Shown here in pieces: positions 15,598-23,086 of a stretch of 61,916 nt of DNA. Both the position numbers and the translations under genes were made by a program. The notes beneath the pieces were generated by a model that saw only the letters and a program-made list of their open reading frames with translations, had not been told where the DNA came from and did no database searches. Positions within the stretch are counted from its first letter, which is position 1. The number at the start of each line of letters is the position of its first letter. Source of the stretch: Spirochaetales bacterium (GTDB lineage Bacteria > Spirochaetota > Spirochaetia > DSM-27196 > Alkalispirochaetaceae). The stretch spans positions 1 to 61,916 of the forward strand of contig JANQHT010000023.1 of NCBI GenBank assembly GCA_028282545.1, read 5' to 3'.

Positions 15598-16809
15598 ATG
15601 GTTACGTTGCCCCCGCGGTCACTCGTAGGCACAGGATGGAAGCGCTCGTTGGCGGCCGTTATCGCCGGCGGAATAATCGCCCTGGCGAGCGCGTTCGCCC
15701 AGTCGTATCCGGCGGAGGCGAGCGTCTACACCGAGGAGCAACCGGACGGACGCGTCCTCTTCCTGGCGGAGAACGGCGGTATCGTTCCCGCCTGGATCAC
15801 CGTTACGATCGAAGACGCGGTAAACGTCCGCGCCGATGTGGACCTTCCCCTCTCGGTGGCGGTGCCGGCCGGTGAGGATCGGCTGGACCTCTTTTCGCTA
15901 TCACCCGTCCGTTCCACCGGGAGCCGGTCGTATCGCTACTCGTACACCGTGGGGATGGGCGATCCGAGCACGGCCGCGCACCAGGACGACTATCTCTACC
16001 TCTTCCCGTACGGTCACGGTGAGAAGCACCGCGTTACCCAGGGCCACAACGGCGATTTTTCGCACTTCGGCGAGAACCAGTACGCGCTCGATTTTGACCT
16101 GGACGAAGGAGCGGCGGTTCACGCCGCACGGGAAGGGCTGGTTGTTCGTGTGAAGGAGGATTCACGGGTCGGCGGGCCGACCGCCCGGTACGCGCCCTAC
16201 GGGAATGTGATCATGATCGCCCACGACGACGGATCGTTCGGTAACTACGTTCACCTGCAATACGGCGGAGCGCTCGTCAACGTAGGCGATCGGGTTGAAG
16301 CGGGGGACCTGATCGGCTACAGCGGAAGTACCGGTCTCGCCAGCGGCCCCCACCTGCACTTCGACGTCCGGATACCGCGCCGCGAGGGGGGCATGCGTTC
16401 AATACCCGTACGCTTTCGCGGCCCCGCCGGAGAGGCTGTGTCCCCGGCGGAAGGCGACGTCTTCTACGCCGTCCACCCGGGCAAACCGCCCTTTGAAGTG
16501 GTCTTTGGGTCCGATCTTCGGCTGGAAGACTTCGCGGGCCACAGCGCCCCGGTCGGGGAGAGCCGACGCATCGAATTCCGGGCGGAGCAGAACGATCTCA
16601 CCTTCGCGGTCTTTGTGGGAAACGGCTTCCCCTACGCCCTGGACACGACCATTCGATTCGCGCTCCAGGGAATGACGATCGACTCGCCCCAGCCGATTCG
16701 TCTCGAGATTCCCGCCCGTACAGAGGTGTTCGTTACACTCCTCCGGGCCGATCCGGAGGCGAGCCAGTGGCAGTACGCCCCGACGGTGGAGTACCGTCGG
16801 GTGGAGTGA
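15598..16809 (+). CDS. M23-family zinc metallopeptidase, exported
   Basis: The 403-residue product has an N-terminal signal/anchor (RSLAAVIAGGIIALASAFAQS) and a beta-rich domain (about 35-140). The M23/LytM peptidase core follows at about 150-270, with zinc-ligand segments NQYALDFDL and GPHLHFDV and the GNVIMIAHDDGSFGNYVHL block. The C-terminal all-beta domain of about 130 residues is unassigned. M23 enzymes cleave peptidoglycan cross-bridges or act in morphogenesis. I chose the ATG at 15598 because it puts the signal peptide near the N-terminus; an ATG at 15550 in frame is possible. No partner gene is evident. Confidence 0.87.
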   Translation: MVTLPPRSLVGTGWKRSLAAVIAGGIIALASAFAQSYPAEASVYTEEQPDGRVLFLAENGGIVPAWITVTIEDAVNVRADVDLPLSVAVPAGEDRLDLFSLSPVRSTGSRSYRYSYTVGMGDPSTAAHQDDYLYLFPYGHGEKHRVTQGHNGDFSHFGENQYALDFDLDEGAAVHAAREGLVVRVKEDSRVGGPTARYAPYGNVIMIAHDDGSFGNYVHLQYGGALVNVGDRVEAGDLIGYSGSTGLASGPHLHFDVRIPRREGGMRSIPVRFRGPAGEAVSPAEGDVFYAVHPGKPPFEVVFGSDLRLEDFAGHSAPVGESRRIEFRAEQNDLTFAVFVGNGFPYALDTTIRFALQGMTIDSPQPIRLEIPARTEVFVTLLRADPEASQWQYAPTVEYRRVE

Positions 16810-16852
16810 GGCGCCGGAGAATCCCGCGCGCCCTCCGTCGTTCCGCGCGCTT

Positions 16853-17275
16853 CTATTCGAAAACCGTTGTCGACCCGGTGCGGATTGTCCGGATGAAGTA
16901 GGTCGAACCTTCGAAGAGACCGCCCTCCTCCTCAGTAAAGGTGAAGGTGAACGTTGCGCCGCTCGTGTACTCCGGTGAACCGGTAATCGTCGCCGTCGCG
17001 CTGCTTCCGGACTCGCTGATTCCGCTCGCGGTGTAGGTGTTACCGGGAGTGAAATAGTCGTCCCAGTAGTTTTCGGTGTTCGCGGTGTTATAGCGCGTGG
17101 CGCTTGAATCACACAGGTCGCGAATTCCGGTCCAGTTTTGCGCACTGACCGCTCTAACAAAAGCGTTGATCCGATCCGTGGGAGATGTTTCCACGCCGGA
17201 ACAGCCGGTCAGAAGCGCGACGAGGGCCGTCACCAGAACAAAGGCTGCTACTCTTACAATCGTTTTCCTGTTCAT
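16853..17275 (-). CDS. Small lipoprotein, possibly NTF2-like fold
   Basis: The 140-residue product has a lipoprotein signal with lipobox LLTGC (Cys about 25). It is followed by INAFVRAVSAQNWTGIRDLCDSSATRYN and a beta-rich second half. The layout (amphipathic helix, then beta sheet with alternating Thr/Ser/Gly) resembles SnoaL/DUF4878-type lipoproteins, but identification is uncertain. I chose the ATG at 17275, which has GGAG 7 nt upstream. It is the last gene of a three-gene lipoprotein-FecR-lipoprotein operon, 11 bp after the FecR gene. Confidence 0.7.
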   Translation of the reverse strand: MNRKTIVRVAAFVLVTALVALLTGCSGVETSPTDRINAFVRAVSAQNWTGIRDLCDSSATRYNTANTENYWDDYFTPGNTYTASGISESGSSATATITGSPEYTSGATFTFTFTEEEGGLFEGSTYFIRTIRTGSTTVFE

Positions 17276-17286
17276 TCGTTTCTCCA

Positions 17287-18309
17287 TTAGAGGTCCGTAT
17301 CTTCGAGATATTCGTCAAACATACCGCCGAACTTTTCCCGCAACTCGTTGTAGCGGGCAACAAACTCTCCGTACTCGGGTGCCGGATCGAGTATGTTGCG
17401 ACTCTTCATCTCCATGTAGAGCGAAGAAAGCGAGTACCGGCGCAGGGAGAGCGCCGAGAGTGCGTTGTAGCGGTAGTTGAGGACCGCAGCCGAAGTCTGT
17501 TCAACCAACGGCAGCCACGTCTCTTCTCGATATTTGGCCTGTTCCTCGGCACCCTCGATCTTGCCCAGTTCCTCCCGCGCCGCATCAGATACGGCTTCGG
17601 CGGCTTCTGCGCGTTCATACCACTCGTCCGCGTCGCGGCTGAAACTCTGCAGCTGGATCTCGATCCGGTCCAGGGCGGCAACCGGGTCCGATAAGAAATC
17701 GTCGATCCTTCCGGCGCTCCAGGACGAAAAATCGATCTCCCGGCCGATGATACTGAACTTCTCACCCGGCGCCCGGCCAACGGGGACTTCGACGCCCTCG
17801 TTTTCCGCGAGTTCCACCGATTCGCCGCCGGAACTCACCTCGACCAGGCCGCTTTCCACCAGGAAGAGCGAACTGCCGTCGGGTCCGGAATAGACGGTCA
17901 CCTCCGTGCCCCGTACGCCCGCAACGGCCGTTTCCGTACCGATCCGCGGCTCACGCCCGGAGAGGCGGTTGAACCGGAACGACACCGAACCCGCCGCGGT
18001 AGAGAGAACGGTCTCCCTCCGACCGTCCCGGTTCACTTCGCGAACGGTGTAGATCGTGTCGGACTGGATACGTATCGTCGCCTCGTCGCCCTGGGAGAGT
18101 TCCACGTAGTCGAAGGAACCGGTGATGATCGATTCCCCCGGCGAGGCGAATCCCCCGTAGTCCAGCCATTCCATCGAACCGTCGGAGCGACGTAGCTCGG
18201 GCTCCCCTTCGAGGTAGGAAACGCTTGCATCTTGTGCGGAGAGTTGGACGGTGAACGCTGCCAAAATGAGCACCGCCGCCGCGGACAGTCGTAGTTGCCG
18301 AGTGTTCAT
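17287..18309 (-). CDS. FecR-domain exported protein (second copy)
   Basis: The 340-residue product has a signal peptide (MNTRQLRLSAAAVLILAAFTVQLSAQ). A FecR-like domain follows (about 27-185) with EGEPELRRSDGSMEW, GDEATIRIQSDTIYTV, AVAGVRGTEVTVYSG and GLVEVSSGGESVELAENEGVEV. A C-terminal alpha-helical domain of about 150 residues may be a coiled coil. The AVAGVRGT motif is the second match to the FecR family in this window (the first is at 4488). It is flanked by two small lipoprotein genes with spacings of about 10 bp. The role is unknown; the arrangement suggests an outer-membrane-associated complex. Confidence 0.82.
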   Translation of the reverse strand: MNTRQLRLSAAAVLILAAFTVQLSAQDASVSYLEGEPELRRSDGSMEWLDYGGFASPGESIITGSFDYVELSQGDEATIRIQSDTIYTVREVNRDGRRETVLSTAAGSVSFRFNRLSGREPRIGTETAVAGVRGTEVTVYSGPDGSSLFLVESGLVEVSSGGESVELAENEGVEVPVGRAPGEKFSIIGREIDFSSWSAGRIDDFLSDPVAALDRIEIQLQSFSRDADEWYERAEAAEAVSDAAREELGKIEGAEEQAKYREETWLPLVEQTSAAVLNYRYNALSALSLRRYSLSSLYMEMKSRNILDPAPEYGEFVARYNELREKFGGMFDEYLEDTDL

Positions 18310-18319
18310 GGCACCACCT

Positions 18320-18787
18320 TTACCGGGGACCGGCGAAACCGAATATGCGCGGAATGCGCCCGACTTTGTCGCCGGTCAGGACGAGAAACGAGCCGTGAAC
18401 CGTGGTGATTTCGACGACCCCCGCGCCTTCCGGCAGATAGCGATCGAAGTAAACGCGTACGTTCCGGGTATCCTCGACCCGCACGTACGAGTCCGCCGAC
18501 ACGGCGGCGACGGTGACAACCGAGGCGTCGTCAAATCGGAACCCCGCTTCCCGAAGGTTGGCCCACATCGTTCCGACATCGGCCTCCCGCGCCAGGATCT
18601 CGCCGTCAAGCAGGAAGGGTGTGGCCGACAGCTCGAGCAGCCGCGCCGGTTCAGCCGTATCGAGTTCCGCGAGCAGTTGCACAATCCGGTCCTCCCGTTG
18701 TGCCGGGGGAACGGTACTGCAGGCGGAGATCGTCAACAGGAGGACCAGGAGCGCTGCGACTCCCCAGACCCGGTTCTTGTTCTTCAT
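18320..18787 (-). CDS. Small lipoprotein, first gene of the second FecR operon
   Basis: The 155-residue product has a lipoprotein signal with lipobox TISAC (Cys about 23). A mature domain of about 130 residues follows, with mixed alpha/beta composition and the conserved-looking block TVHGSFLVLTGDKVGRIPRIFGF at the end. No family is recognised. GGAGG lies 6 nt upstream of the ATG and a good sigma-70-type promoter sits just before it. It is followed after 10 bp by the FecR gene. Confidence 0.7.
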   Translation of the reverse strand: MKNKNRVWGVAALLVLLLTISACSTVPPAQREDRIVQLLAELDTAEPARLLELSATPFLLDGEILAREADVGTMWANLREAGFRFDDASVVTVAAVSADSYVRVEDTRNVRVYFDRYLPEGAGVVEITTVHGSFLVLTGDKVGRIPRIFGFAGPR

Positions 18788-18808
18788 GACGCCTCCAACA
18801 CTATCGCA

Positions 18809-18837
18809 TCATAGTGGCGTGCACCGCCTCGTGCAAG
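18809..18837 (-). promoter_or_regulatory. Promoter of the second FecR operon
   Basis: On the minus strand TTGCAC (18837-18832), a 17-bp spacer and TATGAT (18814-18809) are followed by a 21-nt interval containing GGAGG before the ATG at 18787. This one has a normal leader. Confidence 0.55.
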
Positions 18838-18861
18838 GCGAAGGTCGCCTCATGCCCGCCT

Positions 18862-18909
18862 CCGGAAGAAGAAAACGCTGGGCTGCAGATAGGCGTTTTC
18901 TTCTTCCGG
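18862..18909. repeat. Perfect 17-bp inverted repeat, REP-like
   Basis: CCGGAAGAAGAAAACGC (18862-18878) and its exact reverse complement (18893-18909) flank a 14-nt loop containing CTGCAG. It lies between the end of the nucleoside phosphorylase gene and the second FecR operon. The arms and the CTGCAG loop resemble the hairpin at 41043-41104. It may act as a terminator for the leftward phosphorylase transcript or be a dispersed palindromic repeat. Confidence 0.8.
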
Positions 18910-18935
18910 GTGCGGCTGGTATATTTCAACTCCAA

Positions 18936-19772
18936 TCACCGGTTCTTTTCGGCGGCGGCCCTACGGCGGACCGTTTCCAGCGCGACTCGCACGGCGACAT
19001 CCGTTGTGGCGGCAATCTGCTCGTCGTTTCCGAAGGCGGTTTCGTCACCGATAATCCCCAGGAGCGCTCCCGCTTCGAGCGTCTCCGAGTGGCCCGCCTC
19101 GCGCAGTTCCTGCGTAAAAACCTGGCCGAGCGTGAAGAGAATGGCCGCTTCCATCTCGGAGGCGAGGACGCCGCTCGCCCGGAGCTGTCCCATAAAACGC
19201 TCGTTCTCGTCGTGACGGGGACCGGCACCCATTTCGCGCGCGTAGAGAGAGTCCTTTGTATGGACTATTCCGCTGAACGCGTGATCGACGCCGCAGACTC
19301 CGCAGGCGGAAAGCGCAGCGGAGACCATGTGGGGTGCGGCGACGACCGGAACCTCCCGCGGTATGTAGTGACGCGAGGTGCCCTCGTCGCGAACCGCCGC
19401 AGTGGCAACAACGATGGACCCGATGGGGATGCGACCGGGCTGCAGGGAACCGGCGGTACCCACGCGGAGGAGCCTGCGTGCTCCGAGCCGGTAGAGTTCG
19501 TTCACGATGATGTCGACGCTCGGGCACCCCATGCCCGTGGCAACCACCGCCACGTCGATTGGCCCGTCGTCGCCGTCGATCGTTCCCGAGTAGAAATTGT
19601 GCCGCCGGGAATGCTCCTTCACCGTTCGCCCGGAGAAGTGTTCGGCGATCGAAGCGGCGCGGCCGTCGGAACCGGGGAGGAGAATGTAGCGGCCGATCCC
19701 GCCGTTCCCGGCCACATCTGCAGCGGAGATACTCATGTGGTGCGGTTTGAAGGCGGCCGGAGTTGCGGTCAT
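18936..19772 (-). CDS. Nucleoside phosphorylase, uridine phosphorylase-like
   Basis: The 278-residue product belongs to the PNP/UDP family, which cleaves nucleosides with phosphate. Motifs seen are YILLPGSDGRA (nucleoside-release opening), VVATGMGCPS, the RVGTAGSLQPG phosphate/ribose block and the SEMEAA motif that positions the ribose. RVGTAG rather than the PNP-type RIGSCG points towards pyrimidine (uridine) specificity, but this is family inference. A second, DeoD-type PNP is encoded at 58191. The start at 19772 has AAGGAGGG about 9 nt upstream. Confidence 0.85.
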   Translation of the reverse strand: MTATPAAFKPHHMSISAADVAGNGGIGRYILLPGSDGRAASIAEHFSGRTVKEHSRRHNFYSGTIDGDDGPIDVAVVATGMGCPSVDIIVNELYRLGARRLLRVGTAGSLQPGRIPIGSIVVATAAVRDEGTSRHYIPREVPVVAAPHMVSAALSACGVCGVDHAFSGIVHTKDSLYAREMGAGPRHDENERFMGQLRASGVLASEMEAAILFTLGQVFTQELREAGHSETLEAGALLGIIGDETAFGNDEQIAATTDVAVRVALETVRRRAAAEKNR

Positions 19773-19839
19773 CTATTCGTCCCTCCTTACCATACAATCC
19801 TAACGCGACCGCACTATCCTGTACACGAGGAGTAAACCA

Positions 19840-19896
19840 ATGGCGAAACGAACGGGTGCACGTGTCGGTGTGGTGATCGCCGACCGCGGTTCATGA
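19840..19896 (+). CDS. Possible 18-residue small ORF
   Basis: An ATG preceded by GAGGAG at 8 nt opens a short frame encoding MAKRTGARVGVVIADRGS and a stop. The stop overlaps the perfect palindrome GCGGTTCATGAACCGC (19886-19901). No similarity is recognised and no good promoter is seen. It could be a leader peptide, a remnant or chance. Confidence 0.2.
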   Translation: MAKRTGARVGVVIADRGS

Positions 19897-19908
19897 ACCG
19901 CCCCGGAC

Positions 19909-21174
19909 CTACCCGAACCGTTTGCCCCGCATCGCCTGGGCCACCTCGACTCCGATCGCGCGACGGGCCGGTACGATCGCACCTACCACGGCGGTAAGAA
20001 GGCCGACGCCGATCGAAAAGAAGTAGTGCCAGGGGGCAAAATCGGCGTGAAAACGCTCTCCAAAGGGTATCGGGATCTCCGGGGGCATGTGGGACGCGAT
20101 GTCGACCCCTGTGCGCCCCAGGTAGAGCGCTACCGGCATCGTTACCACCAAGCTGATACCGATTGCGATAACCGCGAGCCAGGCGCTTTCAACGGCGAGC
20201 ATCCACAGGAGCTGTCCCCGGCGCATTCCAATCGCCCGGAGCGTTCCGATTTCGCGGGTGCGTTCGTGGACGGTCATGGACATGGAGTTGAGAATCCCCA
20301 GGATGATAAGGATCCCTATGATTACGACCATAATGATAAACCCGTTGATGTCGCCCTTGACCGCTGAGACGGTGGCCCGCGCGAAGTCGTGCCAGGGGCG
20401 CGCTTCGAGAATCGTCCCGTCTCCCTCCCCGGCGGTACGGCCGTACCGGGCGACTTCGTCCGCCACGGCCGCGAGCCCGGCGGTGAGGCGGTCCCCGTCT
20501 TTCAATCGCACCACGATTCGCGTCACCTCGTCATCCAGTGAGAGCAGCCGATTCGCGGTGGCCAGGTCGCAGTAGACCACGTTCTCGTCGAGTAGGGGGT
20601 AGCCGAAGGAGAAGATGCCCACCACTTCCGCGTCGATCAGGTTTTCCACCTGGTAGCGGTCCAGGGCGGAAAGAAACAGCGTGTCCCCCGCGTCCACGCC
20701 GAGTTTTTCCGCCAGTGGGCGCCCGAGCATCACACCGGGGCGCTGATCTACAAAGACGCCGCGAACGATCTGATCGTCCAGGATGCCCACCGCCCCTTCC
20801 CTCTCTGCGTCGACGGCGGTCCCGATGAGGCGCACCGATTTGGCACCGGCACTCACCTTGACGGAAAAACTCGTTCGTCCGGCGGCGGCCTCCACATCGG
20901 GCAGCGCTTCTACGGCGGCGAGCACCGTCGCATAGTCGGGAACGACGATATCCACGGGGAGCCGCCGCTTCTCGGCGTAGTATCCGGCCCGAAGCACCTG
21001 GACGTGACCCGTTTCCATCTTGATCAGCGTTTCGTAGATGTACGTGTGATACCCGCCGATCCATCCGAGACAGACGATCAGAACGGAAACACCCACCGTG
21101 AGCGCCAGGATGTTCAGAACGCTTCGCCGGGGAGTACGAAAGACGTTTTTCAATGCTACTCGCAACGTTTCCAC
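19909..21174 (-). CDS. ABC transporter permease, FtsX/MacB/LolCE type
   Basis: The 421-residue product has the MacB/LolCE topology: one N-terminal TM helix (SVLNILALTVGVSVLIVC), a large periplasmic domain (about 45-270) and three C-terminal TM helices in an FtsX domain. The FtsX domain has GFIIMVVIIGILIILGILNSM, the cytoplasmic TREIGTLRAIGMRRGQL coupling loop, and GVGLLTAVVGAIVPARRA. This class extracts lipoproteins, lipids or peptides from the inner membrane by mechanotransmission. It is the last gene of the operon, 10 bp after its paralogous permease. Confidence 0.92.
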   Translation of the reverse strand: METLRVALKNVFRTPRRSVLNILALTVGVSVLIVCLGWIGGYHTYIYETLIKMETGHVQVLRAGYYAEKRRLPVDIVVPDYATVLAAVEALPDVEAAAGRTSFSVKVSAGAKSVRLIGTAVDAEREGAVGILDDQIVRGVFVDQRPGVMLGRPLAEKLGVDAGDTLFLSALDRYQVENLIDAEVVGIFSFGYPLLDENVVYCDLATANRLLSLDDEVTRIVVRLKDGDRLTAGLAAVADEVARYGRTAGEGDGTILEARPWHDFARATVSAVKGDINGFIIMVVIIGILIILGILNSMSMTVHERTREIGTLRAIGMRRGQLLWMLAVESAWLAVIAIGISLVVTMPVALYLGRTGVDIASHMPPEIPIPFGERFHADFAPWHYFFSIGVGLLTAVVGAIVPARRAIGVEVAQAMRGKRFG

Positions 21175-21184
21175 GACGCCCCTC

Positions 21185-22411
21185 CTAGGCGGATTCCCGC
21201 AACGTGTCGATCAGGTCCATGCGCGTAGCGACCAAGCCCGCGTACAGCGATCCGGCCACAGCCACGAGCATACCGAAGAGGGCGCTCACGATCGCGTCGC
21301 CTGGGACGAATGCGGTTGTGATGTCCCGTCCCATACCAAGACTCTCGGTGACTTCCCCGACACTGATGCCGTGCGACTGGAAGTAGAGGACGAGGCCGAT
21401 ACCGAAGACGATACCAACGGCGCTTCCAACGACGCCGTACGACAGGCCCTCCACCATAATTAGGCGAAACTGGCCGCGCCGGGTGAGGCCGATCGCACGC
21501 ATCATTCCGAACTCCCGTATCTTCTCGAAGACGTTCATAAGGATCGCATTGGTTATGACAGTGGCGGCAACGATCACGATGATGACGTTGATGATGTACA
21601 TAAAGACGTCGAACATCTCCAACACGATCACCATGCTTCCGTTGATCTGTTCCCACGTCTCTACTTCGTGCCGGCCGGGCGCGCCCGCGGCGTGCAGGGC
21701 GGACCGAAGATGCGCCGCAACGGTGTCCGCCGTGGCTGGATCGTGAAGGCGGACGCGTACCTCCCGGACGGAATTTTCGACGTACAGCAGTTCCCGGGCG
21801 TCGTTCATGGAAACGAGAAAGGCCGTGTCGTCGAATTGTCCCGACTTGCTCCGAAACAGCCCGCTGATCGTGTACTCCAGGTAGTATGGGGCGCCGGTCG
21901 AATCCTCCACCAACAGAACCACCGGGTCACCGAGCCCGATCGCGAAGAGCGTCGCCGTCGATTCCGAGACGAGGATCTCGCCGGGACGCCTCAGGAACGA
22001 TCCGGCCACCAGGCCATCCCGAACGTCGGTGAAGTAGCCGGTGTCGAGATCCACGCCGTACCCGATCATCGGGCTGTTCTTATCTCCCGCAACCGCCAGC
22101 GCCCCGAAGGTAAGGATGCTTTCGGCGTCGGCCACGTCGGGGTGGGCTTCCGCCGCCTCGATCACGGAGTCCGGATCGGCCAGCAACAGGTCGAGCGCGA
22201 AGGGGTTGAGTGCGTCCGCAACGGCGGCGCTACGGACCCGGACGTGCCCGTTGTCGTTCAGAAGGTTGGTGAAGAAATCGGCCCGCATACCGGCAACGAG
22301 ACCCGCCATGAACTCCATCACGATCACGGATACCGCTACGGCGAGCAGGATCAGCGCCGACCGCCGTCCGTGGCGCCGGATGTTCGCCAGGCCGATCCGA
22401 AAGAACATCAC
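21185..22411 (-). CDS. ABC transporter permease, FtsX/MacB/LolCE type
   Basis: The 408-residue paralogue of the next permease has an N-terminal TM helix (ALILLAVAVSVIVMEFMAGL), a periplasmic domain and an FtsX domain. The FtsX domain has INVIIVIVAATVITNAILMNV, the FEKIREFGMMRAIGLTRRGQF coupling loop and two further TM helices. The two permeases presumably form a LolC/LolE-like heterodimer with the ATPase encoded just upstream, whose stop overlaps this start by 4 bp (ATGA). Confidence 0.92.
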   Translation of the reverse strand: MMFFRIGLANIRRHGRRSALILLAVAVSVIVMEFMAGLVAGMRADFFTNLLNDNGHVRVRSAAVADALNPFALDLLLADPDSVIEAAEAHPDVADAESILTFGALAVAGDKNSPMIGYGVDLDTGYFTDVRDGLVAGSFLRRPGEILVSESTATLFAIGLGDPVVLLVEDSTGAPYYLEYTISGLFRSKSGQFDDTAFLVSMNDARELLYVENSVREVRVRLHDPATADTVAAHLRSALHAAGAPGRHEVETWEQINGSMVIVLEMFDVFMYIINVIIVIVAATVITNAILMNVFEKIREFGMMRAIGLTRRGQFRLIMVEGLSYGVVGSAVGIVFGIGLVLYFQSHGISVGEVTESLGMGRDITTAFVPGDAIVSALFGMLVAVAGSLYAGLVATRMDLIDTLRESA

Positions 22412-23076
22412 GCCGCCTCCACCAGGCCGTCCCGGAGGCGGATAACGCGACCGGCGTACTCCATGACCTCCGGATCGTGGGTCGAGAAGAGGAACGTCAC
22501 GCCGTCGTCGGTGTTGAGGCGTTTCATGAGGTCCAGGATTCGCCTGCCCGTTTCGCTGTCCAGGTTGGCGGTGGGTTCATCGGCGATCACCAGGTCCGGT
22601 CGGTTGACCAGGGCTCGGGCGATCGAGACGCGCTGGCGCTGCCCCCCTGAGAGTTCGTCCGGCTTGTGACGCCCGTACTCCCGCAGTCCAACTTCACATA
22701 GGAGGTAGTCTATGTACTCCCGGCGCTCGGCTCGGGGTGTTCCGGCAAGGACGGCGGGAAACTCGATGTTCTCGAGGACCGTGAGGACGGGGATGAGGTT
22801 GAACGACTGGAAGACAAAGCCGATCCGTTCCAGCCTGAGCTTCGCTTCGTCGCGGTCCACAAGGGAAGTGATGTCCGTTCCCGAGAAGAGCACGTCCCCG
22901 CCGGTCGGCTTGTCGATACACCCCACGATATTGAGCAGGGTGGTCTTGCCGCACCCGGAGGGCCCGGCCACCGTGACGAACTCCCCCGTTTCGATCGTGA
23001 GGTCTACGCCGCGCAGGGCGTGAATCGTCGTTTTTCCCAAGGCGTAGTCCTTGGTAACGCCCGTCAGTTCGATCAT
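22408..23076 (-). CDS. ABC transporter ATP-binding protein, LolD/MacB type
   Basis: The 222-residue ATPase has Walker A GPSGCGKTT (about 38-46), the Q-loop FVFQSFNLIPVL, signature LSGGQRQR, Walker B LVIADEPTANLD and the switch histidine in FSTHD. Sequence and size place it in the MacB/LolD group that powers FtsX-type permeases. I chose the ATG at 23076 (AGGAGG 6 nt upstream) rather than longer upstream frames that are antisense-like and lack family similarity. It follows the OMP gene by 10 bp and overlaps the first permease by 4 bp. Confidence 0.96.
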   Translation of the reverse strand: MIELTGVTKDYALGKTTIHALRGVDLTIETGEFVTVAGPSGCGKTTLLNIVGCIDKPTGGDVLFSGTDITSLVDRDEAKLRLERIGFVFQSFNLIPVLTVLENIEFPAVLAGTPRAERREYIDYLLCEVGLREYGRHKPDELSGGQRQRVSIARALVNRPDLVIADEPTANLDSETGRRILDLMKRLNTDDGVTFLFSTHDPEVMEYAGRVIRLRDGLVEAA

Positions 23077-23086
23077 GATCGTCCTC

